Below the pieces are notes generated by a model. That model was not told the origin of the DNA. It saw only the letters and a program-made list of their open reading frames with translations, and did not search any database. The position numbers and the translations under genes were made by a program. A stretch of DNA of 61,769 bases from Hydrogenophaga sp. (GTDB lineage Bacteria > Pseudomonadota > Gammaproteobacteria > Burkholderiales > Burkholderiaceae_C). Each line of letters opens with the position of its first letter. The stretch's first letter is position 1. Of the stretch, positions 1 to 8,848 are shown one piece after another. The stretch is taken from assembly GCF_019264445.1 (NCBI RefSeq), contig NZ_JAHVAB010000075.1, positions 1 through 61,769 on the forward strand, given 5' to 3'.

Positions 1-35
1 CCCGCTGCACGCCCGGGCTTTGGCCCAATAAAAAC

Positions 36-59
36 GCGACCCGCGGGTCGCTTTTTTTT
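36..59. terminator. Rho-independent terminator
   Basis: A perfect palindrome (36-51, GCGACCCGCGGGTCGC) is followed by eight T and preceded by an A-rich stretch, so it can act in both directions. It lies just past the stop of the minus-strand glycine-zipper gene and probably also ends a gene left of the window. Confidence 0.85.
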
Positions 60-75
60 CATGGGGCTCGACCGC

Positions 76-819
76 TCAGCGGTTGCGTTCCCAGCGGTCG
101 TTGTCCCATCGGCCGCCGTCCCGACGGTTTTCATCCCGACGGTAGTCGTCGCGACGGTTGTAGCCATCCTGGCGCGGATACGGCTGGTAGCCCGGGCCAT
201 ACCGGTACCCATGAATCGGCACCACCGAGCCCGGGTTCGGGTAGTAGGTCGTGCCGATGGTGATGCGCGTGGTGGGTTCGACGTACTGCGTTTGCGGGCG
301 GTACGACGGGTAAGTGACCGGCGGGGGCGGCAGCAGGGCATCGGCCGGCGACACATTCAGCCGCACGAAGCGGCCCGGGTCGTTGGGCATCTGCGTGCGG
401 TATTGCTTGCCCGCGTATTCGTACAGCACGTCATAGGCCACGGTGCGGTTCTCGTAGAACGTCTGCGTGCCGCACTGGCGGTAGGTTTCGGTCTGCGCCT
501 GGCCGGGGCCTTCGATGCGGTTGCCCAGCATGGCGCCGCCAATGAGGCCCAGCACCGTGGCCGCCGCACGGCCGCTGCCGTCGCCGATGGCGTTGCCCAC
601 AGCGCCGCCCGCGATGCCGCCAATCAGCGCGCCGGCGCCGGACTTCTGGCCTTGGTAGGTCACCTGCTGGTCGCTGCACACTTCGCGCGGCACAGCCACC
701 TGCTGGATGATCGGCGTGCTGCTGATCACCCGGCCTTGCTCATCCTGAGCGTGCGCCAGGCCACTGCCGGCCAGGGCGAGCAGGCCGGTCATCACGGGAA
801 TCAGAACGGGGGTTTTCAT
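76..819 (-). CDS. Glycine-zipper 2TM-domain envelope protein
   Basis: A 247-residue exported protein. Residues 1-24 form a signal peptide ending in AHA. A glycine-zipper segment (about residues 59-101, two GxxxG-rich hydrophobic halves such as GALIGGIAGGAVG and GLIGGAMLG) matches the 2TM glycine-zipper family found in outer-membrane or periplasmic proteins (17 kDa surface antigen-like). Two cysteines (48 and 116) flank it. The last 33 residues are a low-complexity Arg/Asp/Tyr/Asn tail. The start is the ATG at 819, preceded by AGGAG; an earlier in-frame start would lack the signal peptide at the N-terminus. The molecular role is not known; a structural envelope or stress role is inference. Confidence 0.8.
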   Translation of the reverse strand: MKTPVLIPVMTGLLALAGSGLAHAQDEQGRVISSTPIIQQVAVPREVCSDQQVTYQGQKSGAGALIGGIAGGAVGNAIGDGSGRAAATVLGLIGGAMLGNRIEGPGQAQTETYRQCGTQTFYENRTVAYDVLYEYAGKQYRTQMPNDPGRFVRLNVSPADALLPPPPVTYPSYRPQTQYVEPTTRITIGTTYYPNPGSVVPIHGYRYGPGYQPYPRQDGYNRRDDYRRDENRRDGGRWDNDRWERNR

Positions 820-921
820 GGAAAGCTCCTTTGAGGGATAGCCTGAAGCATGCACCGGGTCTGTCAACCCTGCTTGCATCCGGTGTAAAGATTCGTGACC
901 GCGGCGTGCCGTCTGTCGCAT

Positions 922-2766
922 TCAGGCTGCCCGGGCGACCACCGGCGCGTTCAAAACGCTGCGGGCCAGCGCCTCGGCCACCTTCAGGCCGTCCACCCCC
1001 GCCGACAAGATGCCGCCGGCATAGCCCGCGCCTTCACCCGCCGGGTACAGGCCGCGGGTGTTCAGGCTCTGGCAGTCTTCGCCCCGGGTGAGGCGCAGCG
1101 GCGACGAGGTGCGGGTTTCGACGCCAGTGAGCACTGCATCGGGCATGTCGTAGCCCTGAATCTTGCGGCCGAACACCGGCAACGCTTCGCGCATGGCCTC
1201 GATGGCGTAGGCGGGCAGGGCGGGGGCGAGGTCGCCCAGCTTCACACCCGGCTGGTAGGACGGCTCCACGCTGCCCAGCGCGCTGGAAGGCTGCTGCTGC
1301 AGGAAGTCGCCCACCAATTGGCCCGGCGCTTCGTAGGTGCCGCCACCCAGCTGATAGGCGCGCGCTTCGAGCTGGCGCTGCAGCACGATGCCGGCGAGCG
1401 GGTGCGTCTGGCCCGTGGCGGCGAGTTGCGCCGCTTGCGCGGCGTAGCGCTGGCCGTCGGTCTCGCCGAAGGCGGCGGTCCATTGCGGCGCGTCGTGCGG
1501 GAAGGTCTGCGGGAAGTCGACCGGCTCGATACCCACCACCAGCCCGGCGTTGGCGTTGCGTTCGTTGCGCGAGTACTGGCTCATGCCGTTGGTGACCACA
1601 CGGCCGGGCTCGGACGTGGCCGCCACCACCATGCCGCCCGGGCACATGCAGAAACTGTAGACAGCGCGCCCGTTCTGGGCGTGGTGCACCAGCTTGTAGT
1701 CGGCCGCGCCCAGCAGCGGATGGCCGGCGTGGCGGCCCCAGCGGGCGCGGTCGATCACGCCCTGCGGGTGTTCGATGCGAAAGCCGACCGAAAACGGCTT
1801 GGCTTCCATGAAGACGCCGGCGTCCCAGAGCAGCGCAAAGGTGTCGCGCGAGCTGTGGCCCAGCGCCAGCACCACATGGCGCACCGGCATGTTGGTCTGC
1901 TCGCCCGTGTCCAGGCGCTGCACCTGCAAGGCGTCAACGCGCTGCACGCCGTCTTCGTCGCGCGCCAGTGTGAGCCCGCGCACATGGTGCTGAAAGCGGA
2001 TCTCGCCGCCCAGCGCGATGATCTTTTCGCGCATCGCTTCGACCACGCGCACCAGCTTGAAGGTGCCGATGTGCGGGTGGGCGGTGTAGAGGATTTCGGG
2101 CGGCGCGCCGGCGTCGACGAACTCTTGCATCACCTTGCGGCCCAGGAAGCGCGGGTCCTTGATCTGGCTGTAGAGCTTGCCGTCGGAGAACAGGCCGGCA
2201 CCGCCTTCGCCGTATTGCACGTTGCTTTCGGGGTTGAGCACTTGCTTGCGCCACAGGCCCCAGGTGTCCTTGGTGCGCTCGCGCACGGGCTTGCCGCGTT
2301 CGAGCACGATGGGCTTGAGCCCCATTTGCGCCAGGGCCAGCGCGGTAAACAGGCCGCAGGGGCCCAGACCGACCACCACCGGGCGGTCGCGCTCTTGGGC
2401 GGGCCAGCCGGCGGGTGCGTGGCCGGGCGGGTGCCAGGCCATGTCGGGCGTGGGCAGCACGTGCGGTTTGCCCGCGTGCGCGGCGAGCAGCGCCGCCTCT
2501 TGTGCCGGCTCGGCCAGCGTCACGTCCACGATGTAGACCGCGAGCAGGTCGGCCTTGCGCGCATCGAAGCTGCGCTTGAACACGTGCAGGTGGGCGATCT
2601 GGGCCGGCGTGATGCCCAGTGCGGCGGCGGCCAGCGCGGTGAGGGCCTCCACCGGGTGGGGCGGGGGCAGGCGGTCGGCGTCGGTTTCGGTGGGGGCGTC
2701 TGCGGCGCGCCGGTGTTCGGCGGGCACGGCGGCCAGGGGAAGCTTGAGTTCGGAGAGTCGGATCAT
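922..2766 (-). CDS. FAD-dependent oxidoreductase (COG2509 family)
   Basis: A 614-residue flavoprotein of the uncharacterised NAD(P)/FAD-dependent dehydrogenase family COG2509. The dinucleotide-binding motif GLGPCG is at residues 133-138 with the ribose-binding acidic residue at E156 (VLERG). A GEGGAGLFSDGKL segment and a C-terminal GLYPAGEGAGYAGGI flavin-binding segment are typical of the family. Residues 1-110 form the family's N-terminal domain. Substrate and reaction are unknown. It is transcribed divergently from the MATE transporter, with 124 bp between them. The ATG at 2766 fits the family N-terminus (MIRLSELKLP). Confidence 0.85.
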   Translation of the reverse strand: MIRLSELKLPLAAVPAEHRRAADAPTETDADRLPPPHPVEALTALAAAALGITPAQIAHLHVFKRSFDARKADLLAVYIVDVTLAEPAQEAALLAAHAGKPHVLPTPDMAWHPPGHAPAGWPAQERDRPVVVGLGPCGLFTALALAQMGLKPIVLERGKPVRERTKDTWGLWRKQVLNPESNVQYGEGGAGLFSDGKLYSQIKDPRFLGRKVMQEFVDAGAPPEILYTAHPHIGTFKLVRVVEAMREKIIALGGEIRFQHHVRGLTLARDEDGVQRVDALQVQRLDTGEQTNMPVRHVVLALGHSSRDTFALLWDAGVFMEAKPFSVGFRIEHPQGVIDRARWGRHAGHPLLGAADYKLVHHAQNGRAVYSFCMCPGGMVVAATSEPGRVVTNGMSQYSRNERNANAGLVVGIEPVDFPQTFPHDAPQWTAAFGETDGQRYAAQAAQLAATGQTHPLAGIVLQRQLEARAYQLGGGTYEAPGQLVGDFLQQQPSSALGSVEPSYQPGVKLGDLAPALPAYAIEAMREALPVFGRKIQGYDMPDAVLTGVETRTSSPLRLTRGEDCQSLNTRGLYPAGEGAGYAGGILSAGVDGLKVAEALARSVLNAPVVARAA

Positions 2767-2890
2767 GTGTCGTGGGGCTTGTGTTGATCAAGCAGAAGAC
2801 GAAAGCCCGTGTATTGTCGCCAATGCGCCGCCATCGGGTGCCCGCCAGGATCTGGCGGCGGGATACTCCCGCACCTTCACTTGCATTCCC

Positions 2891-4249
2891 ATGACCACAC
2901 CTTCCGCTGCGCGCCCGCTCTGGCGCGTCTACCTCGTGTTCCTCTTGCCCATGGTGTTGTCCAACATCCTGCAAGGGCTCTCTGGCACGCTCAACGGCAT
3001 CTTCATTGGCCAGATGCTGGGCACGCACGCGCTGGCGGCGGTCTCGGGCATGTTCCCCATCGTGTTCTTCTTCATCTCGCTGGTGATCGGGATTGGCGCG
3101 GGCGCTTCGGTGCTCATTGGCCAGGCGTGGGGCGCGCGCGAGCCGCACAAGGTGAAGGCGATTGCCGGCACCGCGCTCATGCTGGGCGCGCTCATCGGGG
3201 TGGCGGCAGCCGTGCTCGGCGGGGTGTTTGCGCGCCCTACGATGCAGGCGCTGGGCACGCCGGTGGACGTGCTGGACGACGCGGTGGCCTACGCGCGGGT
3301 CGTGCTGCTCATCATGCCGCTGCTGCTGGTGTTCATTTTGTTCACGCAGTTGCTGCGGGGCGTGAGCGACACCGTCTCGCCGCTGCTGGCGCTGCTGCTG
3401 TCGACCACGTTGGGCTTGTTGCTCACGCCCGCGCTGATCAAGGGCTGGCTGGGGTTGCCGCCCTTGGGCATTCAGAGTGCGGCGTACGCGGGGCTGGTGT
3501 CGTATGCGGTGGCGCTGGGCTTTCTGGTGTGGCGGCTGGGGCGCCGCCAGCACGTGATGGCCTTTGACCGCGAGCTGCTCGGTGCCCTGCGGCTGGACCG
3601 CGCCATCCTCGCCAAAGTGATGCGCATCGGCCTGCCCACGGGCTTGCAGATGGTGGTGATCTCGATGTCGGAGCTGGTGATCCTGGCGCTGGTGAACGGG
3701 CACGGGTCGCAGGCCACCGCCGCTTACGGCGCGGTCACGCAGGTGGTGAACTATGTGCAGTTCCCGGCGCTGTCGATTGCGATCACCGCGTCCATCCTGG
3801 CGGCGCAGTCCATTGGCGCGGGGCGGGTGGACCGCCTGGGCGCGATTTTGCGCACCGGCCTGTGGCTCAACGCCGCGCTCACCGGCTCGCTGGTGCTGCT
3901 GGGTTATGCGCTCTCGCACCACTTGCTGGGCCTGTTCCTCACGCAGCCCGAGGTGCGCCAGCAGGCCCAACACCTCTTGCACATCATGCTCTGGAGCATC
4001 CTGGTGTTTGGCTTCCAGGCGGTGGTGGGTGGCCTCATGCGCGCCAGCGGCGTGGTGCTGGTGCCCATGGCGATCTCGGTGTTCTGCATCCTGGGCATCC
4101 AGCTGCCGGCGGCGTATGTGCTCGACGCGCAACTGGGGCTGCAGGGCGTGTGGATGGCGTTCCCGATTGCCTATGTGGCCATGCTGCTGATGCAGACGGG
4201 CTATTACCACTTCGTGTGGCGCCACCGCAAGATCGAGCGGCTGGTCTGA
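2891..4249 (+). CDS. MATE family efflux transporter
   Basis: A 452-residue integral membrane protein with about 12 hydrophobic segments and the two-fold pseudo-repeat of the MATE family. The N-terminal repeat opens with PMVLSNILQGLSGTLNGIFIG and the second half with GLPTGLQMVVISMSELV. Such proteins export cationic drugs or metabolites in exchange for Na+ or H+; the substrate here is unknown. The frame stays open much further upstream, but the ATG at 2891 places the first transmembrane helix at about residue 12, as in the family. RNase P RNA begins 20 bp after the stop. Confidence 0.87.
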   Translation: MTTPSAARPLWRVYLVFLLPMVLSNILQGLSGTLNGIFIGQMLGTHALAAVSGMFPIVFFFISLVIGIGAGASVLIGQAWGAREPHKVKAIAGTALMLGALIGVAAAVLGGVFARPTMQALGTPVDVLDDAVAYARVVLLIMPLLLVFILFTQLLRGVSDTVSPLLALLLSTTLGLLLTPALIKGWLGLPPLGIQSAAYAGLVSYAVALGFLVWRLGRRQHVMAFDRELLGALRLDRAILAKVMRIGLPTGLQMVVISMSELVILALVNGHGSQATAAYGAVTQVVNYVQFPALSIAITASILAAQSIGAGRVDRLGAILRTGLWLNAALTGSLVLLGYALSHHLLGLFLTQPEVRQQAQHLLHIMLWSILVFGFQAVVGGLMRASGVVLVPMAISVFCILGIQLPAAYVLDAQLGLQGVWMAFPIAYVAMLLMQTGYYHFVWRHRKIERLV

Positions 4250-4256
4250 GGCAGGG

Positions 4257-4262
4257 GATAAT
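4257..4262 (+). promoter_or_regulatory. -10 element of rnpB
   Basis: GATAAT ends 7 nt before G4270, the first base of the RNase P P1 helix. It is therefore the expected -10 hexamer for rnpB. No good -35 hexamer is evident. The spacing is an internal yardstick for the similar hexamers before several protein genes. Confidence 0.65.
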
Positions 4263-4269
4263 CGCGCCC

Positions 4270-4630
4270 GTGAAGCGCACCAGGCCGCCGCTGGCACGAG
4301 ACCCGAAAGGGTGTGCTGGAGGAACGTCCGGACTGCACAGGACAGCGTAGGAGGTAACACCTCTCCACCGACAAGCCCGAAGAGTTCGCTCCGAGGGCCC
4401 TAAGGTGAGGATCAGAGCAACAGAGACGAGCCGATTCAGTTCGGGTGAAACGGGCAATCTCTACGCGCAGCAATACCAAATAGGCCAACGTTGACGTGGT
4501 TCCGCGGAGTTGGCGGGTAGGTAGCACCGAGCCGGGCGGGCAACCCCCGGCCCAGATGAATGGCGGTCACGTCCGGGCCTTCGAAAGAGGGCTCCGGATG
4601 CACAGAATCCGGCGTAACGGTGCGCTTCAC
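4270..4630 (+). ncRNA. rnpB: RNase P RNA, bacterial type A
   Basis: The catalytic RNA that matures tRNA 5' ends. The termini pair perfectly as helix P1: GTGAAGCGCACC at 4270-4281 with GGTGCGCTTCAC at 4619-4630. Conserved blocks appear in order: GAGGAACGTCCGGACT (5' half of P4 and CR-I, near 4318), TACCAAATAGG near 4472 (the J11/12 region), AGATGAATGGC near 4553, and ACAGAATCCGG near 4602 (3' half of P4, CR-V). P1 is followed by a T run (4633-4638), which probably serves as the termination signal. Length (about 361 nt) is usual for the type. Confidence 0.93.
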
Positions 4631-4654
4631 ACTTTTTTATTTCTGCCTCTGTGC

Positions 4655-4676
4655 AGCCAGCGCTCCGCTGGCTTTG
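4655..4676. terminator. Possible hairpin between rnpB and the Nudix-MBL gene
   Basis: An 8-bp stem (AGCCAGCG, CTC loop, CGCTGGCT) lies between two converging genes. The T run on the plus strand is only three bases, so termination activity is uncertain. Confidence 0.35.
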
Positions 4677-4680
4677 CCGT

Positions 4681-6402
4681 TCAGAGGTTGAACCCACCCA
4701 GGCTCTGAAGGCGCTCCACGTGCGCCGCCATCGAGCGTTTGGCCACGGGCCACAGCCGCTCGGGCACGTCGTCGTAGGCGAGCTTCACCCAGTCGTCCAT
4801 CGAGCCTTCGGGCTCGGCCGCCATGGCGCGGGCCACCTTGGCTTCGCGCGCGAGGCGGTGCGCCTTCAGGTGGGCGATGGCCGCGCGTGCGCCGCCATGG
4901 GCGGGGGCGCTGGGGTTGTCGGCGCTGCGGCGCAGGTCGCCCAGCACGTAGCCGTGCGCGGGCAGCAGGAATTCGATGCCGTGGCGTTCGCACAGCGCGT
5001 CGAGCTTGTCCAGCGAATCGAGGTACGCGCCCATGTTGCCGTCGGGTGGGTCGATCACGGTGGTGCTGCCGTTGAGGATGTGGTCGCCCGTGAACAGCAG
5101 GCCGTCTTCCAGCAGGGCCAGGCACAGGTGGTTGGCGGCGTGGCCGGGGGTGTGCACCACTTCCAGCGTGTGCGACACGGTGGACTCGCCCGACTGGCCC
5201 AGCAGCACGAGCTGCTCGCCATCGGCGAGCGCGCGCTCGGGCGTGAAGCGGCTGTTTTCGCGCGAGGTGGGTGCGCTGGGCAGGCCGAGGATGGGCGGCT
5301 TCTCCAGGCCGGCGGCCACGCACAGGGCTTGCAGGCGTGGCGCGCCCGGCGAATGGTCGGGGTGCGAGTGGGTGCAGACGATCGCCTGGATGCGCCCGCC
5401 CGCGGCACGCCACAGGCGCTCCAGGTGCTCGGGCTCGTCCGGCCCGGGGTCGATCACGATGTGGCCGCTGGCGGGGTCGCCCACCACATAGCTGTTGGTG
5501 CCGGGGCCGGTCATGAAGCCGGGGTTGGGCGCGGTCAGGCGCTGCACGTTCTTCAGCAGCTGCACCGGTTGCTCGTGCTGCCAGTCCAGGCTGTGCACCA
5601 TCTGGCCGTCGGGGCAGACCATGGCGAGCTCGCCAAACGGCGGCTCGTGTTCCATGTAGCGCTCTTCGGCGCCGCGCATCAGGCCAGCGCGCGGGCAGCT
5701 CGTCCACAGCGGTTCGTCGTTCAGGGCGCAGGCGTCGAGCACGGCCTGCACGTTGGCATAGGCCAGCAGGCGCTCGAGCGTGCGGATGGTCGGGAAGATG
5801 ATGAAAAAGCCACCGGCCTTGTGGCGCTCCAGCGCGTCGGCCGGGCGCACCCAGCAGGGTTCGAACTGCTCGGCTTCGTCGGCCACGGGTTGCTGGCCCT
5901 CGGGCATGCGGGCCACGAGAAAGGGTACGTCAAAGCGGCGCGGCAGGTCGCGGTCGGTGATCCAGTGCGCCAGCACGAACACCTCTGCGCCATCCAGCGT
6001 GAGGCCCCGGGCCTGGCACTGCGCGGCAAAGGGCGCCTTTCGGTCCAGTGGCGCGATGTCGCTGTCGGTCACGGGTGTGCCGTCGGCGCGGTGGGCCAGC
6101 AGCACACCCAGCTCTTCAAAGCTTTCGCGGATGGCAGCAATGGCCTGGGTGAGGTGCAGGTCGCTCTGCGTGGGGCGGCGCGACGCAATGCCGTGGGCCT
6201 GCGCGTCGGCGGCGTCGATGCCGCCACCGGGGAACACGTACGCACCGGGTGCGAAGCTCGCCGTCATGGATCGGCGGGTCATGAGCACTTCAATGCCGGG
6301 GCGGGCGGGGTCGGTGCTGTCGCGCAGCAGCAGCACGGTGGCGGCGGGCCTCACGCTGGCGAGAGGGCGGGGAGGGTGCAGGAGTTGGGTGGGGCGGACC
6401 AT
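4681..6402 (-). CDS. Nudix hydrolase / metallo-beta-lactamase-fold fusion protein
   Basis: A 573-residue two-domain hydrolase. The N-terminal half is Nudix-like: FPGGGID at 57-63 and RESFEELG at 92-99 supply the two halves of a Nudix box, split by about 25 extra residues as in NUDT19/RP2-type enzymes. The C-terminal half (from about residue 285) is a metallo-beta-lactamase-fold domain with HSHPDH at 345-350 and a downstream TPGHAANH metal-ligand segment; it resembles LACTB2-like hydrolases. A joint action on CoA or acyl-CoA derivatives is inference. The ATG at 6402 is chosen because the longer frame (6465) would overlap the gene upstream. It is the last gene of the minus-strand group. Confidence 0.8.
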   Translation of the reverse strand: MVRPTQLLHPPRPLASVRPAATVLLLRDSTDPARPGIEVLMTRRSMTASFAPGAYVFPGGGIDAADAQAHGIASRRPTQSDLHLTQAIAAIRESFEELGVLLAHRADGTPVTDSDIAPLDRKAPFAAQCQARGLTLDGAEVFVLAHWITDRDLPRRFDVPFLVARMPEGQQPVADEAEQFEPCWVRPADALERHKAGGFFIIFPTIRTLERLLAYANVQAVLDACALNDEPLWTSCPRAGLMRGAEERYMEHEPPFGELAMVCPDGQMVHSLDWQHEQPVQLLKNVQRLTAPNPGFMTGPGTNSYVVGDPASGHIVIDPGPDEPEHLERLWRAAGGRIQAIVCTHSHPDHSPGAPRLQALCVAAGLEKPPILGLPSAPTSRENSRFTPERALADGEQLVLLGQSGESTVSHTLEVVHTPGHAANHLCLALLEDGLLFTGDHILNGSTTVIDPPDGNMGAYLDSLDKLDALCERHGIEFLLPAHGYVLGDLRRSADNPSAPAHGGARAAIAHLKAHRLAREAKVARAMAAEPEGSMDDWVKLAYDDVPERLWPVAKRSMAAHVERLQSLGGFNL

Positions 6403-6436
6403 GCGGCATTTTGCGACATGCCGATGGCGAACAGGC

Positions 6437-7192
6437 TCAGCCTGAACGGGCGTGATGCGCGACACCCAGCAACGTCATCTCGGGCGACACGCCCTGCCAC
6501 GCCACATTGAAACCCGGTGTCGAACGCTCGGGCGGCAGCGGCGCGCAGCGCAGCGCCCAGTGGGCGCCGGCGATCACGCTGTCGATCACGGGAATGGGCA
6601 CGTCGGCCTGCACTGCGCTGGCCATGCCCGCCAGGCCCGCGCCGCCCAGGATCACCGCCTGCACGCCGAGCTGGCGCGAGGCGTCGCGGCAGGCTTGTGC
6701 GAGCAGGGCGCGCGCGGCCACCGGGTCGGCGGCGAGCTGGGCGCCGGTGGGGGCCACGGTGTGGATGCCGGCGAGTTGCTGCGCCTGCCCCAGCCCTTGC
6801 GCCAGGCGTTGCAGCATGGGGCCCCAGCGCGCGCCGCCGGTGACGATGGCGTAGCGCCCGTGGCGCGCGGCTTCAATGAACGCGGCTTCGGCCAGGCCCG
6901 TGACGGGCACCGGGCTGCTCTCGCGCAAGGCCATCAGGCCGGGGTCACCGAAGCAGCCGATCAGCACCGCGTCGGGCGCGGGCGCCTCGGTGGACAGGGC
7001 GTGCGCCCAGGCGTCGAGCGTGGCGTGCGCGGCCACGGCAAAGCTGGCTTCGTCGGCAATGTAGGGCGAGCCAAAGCGGGCCGTGACGGTGCGCACCTGC
7101 ACATGCGAACCAGCGGCCTGCTGCACGTGCGTCTGCAGCAAGGCGCTCACGCTGGCCGAGGTGTTGGGGTTGATGACGAGCAGCTGGCGCAT
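6437..7192 (-). CDS. Asp/Glu/hydantoin racemase family protein, second catalytic Cys missing
   Basis: A 251-residue protein of the aspartate/glutamate/hydantoin racemase superfamily (N-terminus MRQLLVINPNTSASV). The first catalytic cysteine is present (Cys80 in IGCFGDPG). The second, normally in an LGCAG motif, is replaced by Gly184 (ILGGAGLAGM). A two-base racemase needs both thiols, so racemisation is doubtful; a one-base lyase or isomerase, or a ligand-binding role, is possible. It starts 14 bp after the GntR regulator gene, in the same direction as the ABC importer, which suggests it acts on the imported compound. Confidence 0.8.
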   Translation of the reverse strand: MRQLLVINPNTSASVSALLQTHVQQAAGSHVQVRTVTARFGSPYIADEASFAVAAHATLDAWAHALSTEAPAPDAVLIGCFGDPGLMALRESSPVPVTGLAEAAFIEAARHGRYAIVTGGARWGPMLQRLAQGLGQAQQLAGIHTVAPTGAQLAADPVAARALLAQACRDASRQLGVQAVILGGAGLAGMASAVQADVPIPVIDSVIAGAHWALRCAPLPPERSTPGFNVAWQGVSPEMTLLGVAHHARSG

Positions 7193-7206
7193 GCAACGGG
7201 AAGCCG

Positions 7207-7950
7207 TCAGGCCAGCGGAGCGAACAGCCGCTCGAGGTCGGGCGCCTGGCCAGTGGGTGGGGAGAAGTCGAGCTGGGCTTCGAGCCGGTCGAGGTGTTCG
7301 CGCATGAGCCGGGTGGCCTCGCGCGCGTCGCGCAGGCGGATGGCGGCCAGCAGCGCGCGGTGCTCGTCGCAGCCGCAGGCGGTGGCCTCGCGCCGCGCCT
7401 GCGAGTGGCTGTTGCTGTAGGTCATGAGGATGAGCGAGGTGCGCGAGACCATCTCGCGCAGGATGCGGCCCATGGTCTGCTGGCCGGCGCGGTCGGCGAT
7501 GTGCAGGTGGAAGTCGCCCGAGAGCCGGATCGCGCGGCGCATGTCGCCGGCGGTGCGTGCGGCCTCTTCGTCGCGGATGCATTGCGTGAGCAGCTGGATG
7601 TCGTCGCGGTCGGCGCACGCGGTGAAGCGTTCGACCAGGCTGGACTCGATGAGCCGGCGCACCTCGAACACCTCGCGCGCCTCTTGTTCGCTGGGCTGGG
7701 CGATGGTGGCGCCCCGGTTCGGGGTGAGCGTGACCACCTGCTCGTTGGCCAGGCGCACCAGCACGGGGCGAATGAGCGTGCGCGACACGCCGAAGGCGTT
7801 GGCCAGGCGGTCTTCCACCAGCTTGGTGCCGGGTGGCAGGCGGTGGTCCAGGATGGCGGAGACCACGCGGTCGTAGATGACGCTGTCGGTGCCGGTGGGT
7901 GGGGTGTCGTCGCTGGCGGCCGCAGCGCGGGCGCGCGCCCGGGTGGTCAT
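7207..7950 (-). CDS. GntR family transcriptional regulator, FCD domain
   Basis: A 247-residue repressor/activator. The winged helix-turn-helix is at about residues 22-90 (LANAFGVSRTLIRPVLVRL is the recognition region; NRGATIA is the wing). The rest is an all-helical FCD effector domain with candidate metal-ligand histidines in DFHLHIA, DEHRALL and REHL. FadR/VanR-type regulators of this form often control neighbouring transport or catabolic genes and bind a small carboxylate. The ATG overlaps the permease stop (ATGA), so it is translated with the importer. Its likely target is the pair of palindromes before the first gene of the operon (12354-12384). Confidence 0.88.
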   Translation of the reverse strand: MTTRARARAAAASDDTPPTGTDSVIYDRVVSAILDHRLPPGTKLVEDRLANAFGVSRTLIRPVLVRLANEQVVTLTPNRGATIAQPSEQEAREVFEVRRLIESSLVERFTACADRDDIQLLTQCIRDEEAARTAGDMRRAIRLSGDFHLHIADRAGQQTMGRILREMVSRTSLILMTYSNSHSQARREATACGCDEHRALLAAIRLRDAREATRLMREHLDRLEAQLDFSPPTGQAPDLERLFAPLA

Positions 7951-8846
7951 TGCGGCCGCCCCTTTTTCTGCCGCCGGCCCAGCCACAGCGCGAGCGACAC
8001 GGCCACGCCCATCACCAGCAGCGAGACCACGGTGGTGACGGTGCCCAGCGCGTAGATCGCCGGCGTGGTCACGGTGGAGGTGAGGCCCTGCAGTTCCAGT
8101 GGCAATGTGTTCACGTCGCCAATGGCCTGCGAGGTGCGCGCGATTTCGTCCCAGCTCAGCGTGAAGCCAAACATACCGATGCCCACGACCGAGGGGCCAA
8201 TGAGGGGCAGCACCACGTGGCGGAAGCCTTGCCACGGTGTGGCGCCGAGGTCGCGCGCGGCTTCTTCATAGGCGGGGTTGAAACGGTTGAACACCGCGAA
8301 CATGATCAGCAGGCCAAAGGGCAGTGTCCAGGTGAGGTGGGCGCCGAGTGCCGAGGTGAGCAGGCCCAGCGCGGTGCCGTAGTTTTCCAGCGTGCCGGTG
8401 GCGCCCACGGCCTCCAGCAGCCATTTGATGCCGCCATCGAGCAGGCGGAACTGCAGGCCGATGCCCAGCGACACGATGATCGACGGCATGATCAGGCTGG
8501 CCACCGTCATGTAGAAGAGGGCGTTGCCGCCGCGCAGTGGCTTGCGAAACGCCAGGCCGGCCAGCACCGAGAGCACCACGGTGAAGAGCATCACCACGCC
8601 GCCCAGCATGAGCGAGCGCAGGAAGGCCGCACCAATGTCGACCGTGCCCAGGCCTTCGGCCAGTTTGTAGAACCAGTGCAGCGACACACCGCGCAGCGGG
8701 AAGGTGAGGCCACCTTCGGGGCCCTGGAAGCTCAGCACGAAGATCACGAACATCGGCCCGTACATGAACAGCACGAACAGGGCGAAGACGATGGCCAGCG
8801 GCCAGAAGCCGGGGGCGCGGGGTTCGGCAATGCGGGGGGTGGCCAT
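7947..8846 (-). CDS. ABC transporter permease, PotC-like
   Basis: A 299-residue inner-membrane permease with six predicted helices and the EAA loop (EEAARDLGATPWQGFRHVVLP), the contact to the ATPase. It belongs to the spermidine/putrescine/iron-type permease class (PotC/YdcV side). It is the second of two permeases: its ATG lies 2 bp after the first permease stop, and its stop overlaps the GntR start. Substrate unknown. Confidence 0.88.
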   Translation of the reverse strand: MATPRIAEPRAPGFWPLAIVFALFVLFMYGPMFVIFVLSFQGPEGGLTFPLRGVSLHWFYKLAEGLGTVDIGAAFLRSLMLGGVVMLFTVVLSVLAGLAFRKPLRGGNALFYMTVASLIMPSIIVSLGIGLQFRLLDGGIKWLLEAVGATGTLENYGTALGLLTSALGAHLTWTLPFGLLIMFAVFNRFNPAYEEAARDLGATPWQGFRHVVLPLIGPSVVGIGMFGFTLSWDEIARTSQAIGDVNTLPLELQGLTSTVTTPAIYALGTVTTVVSLLVMGVAVSLALWLGRRQKKGRPQ

Positions 8847-8848
8847 GT

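Noticed and set aside
895..2787. A 630-codon open frame on the plus strand across the oxidoreductase gene.
   Set aside because: It is an antisense shadow: Arg/His/Ala-rich composition without motifs, while the minus-strand frame has a full FAD-binding motif.
1934..4360. An 808-codon minus-strand frame across the MATE gene.
   Set aside because: It spans two real genes and has Gln/His/Arg-rich composition with no domain; GC-rich DNA commonly yields such frames.
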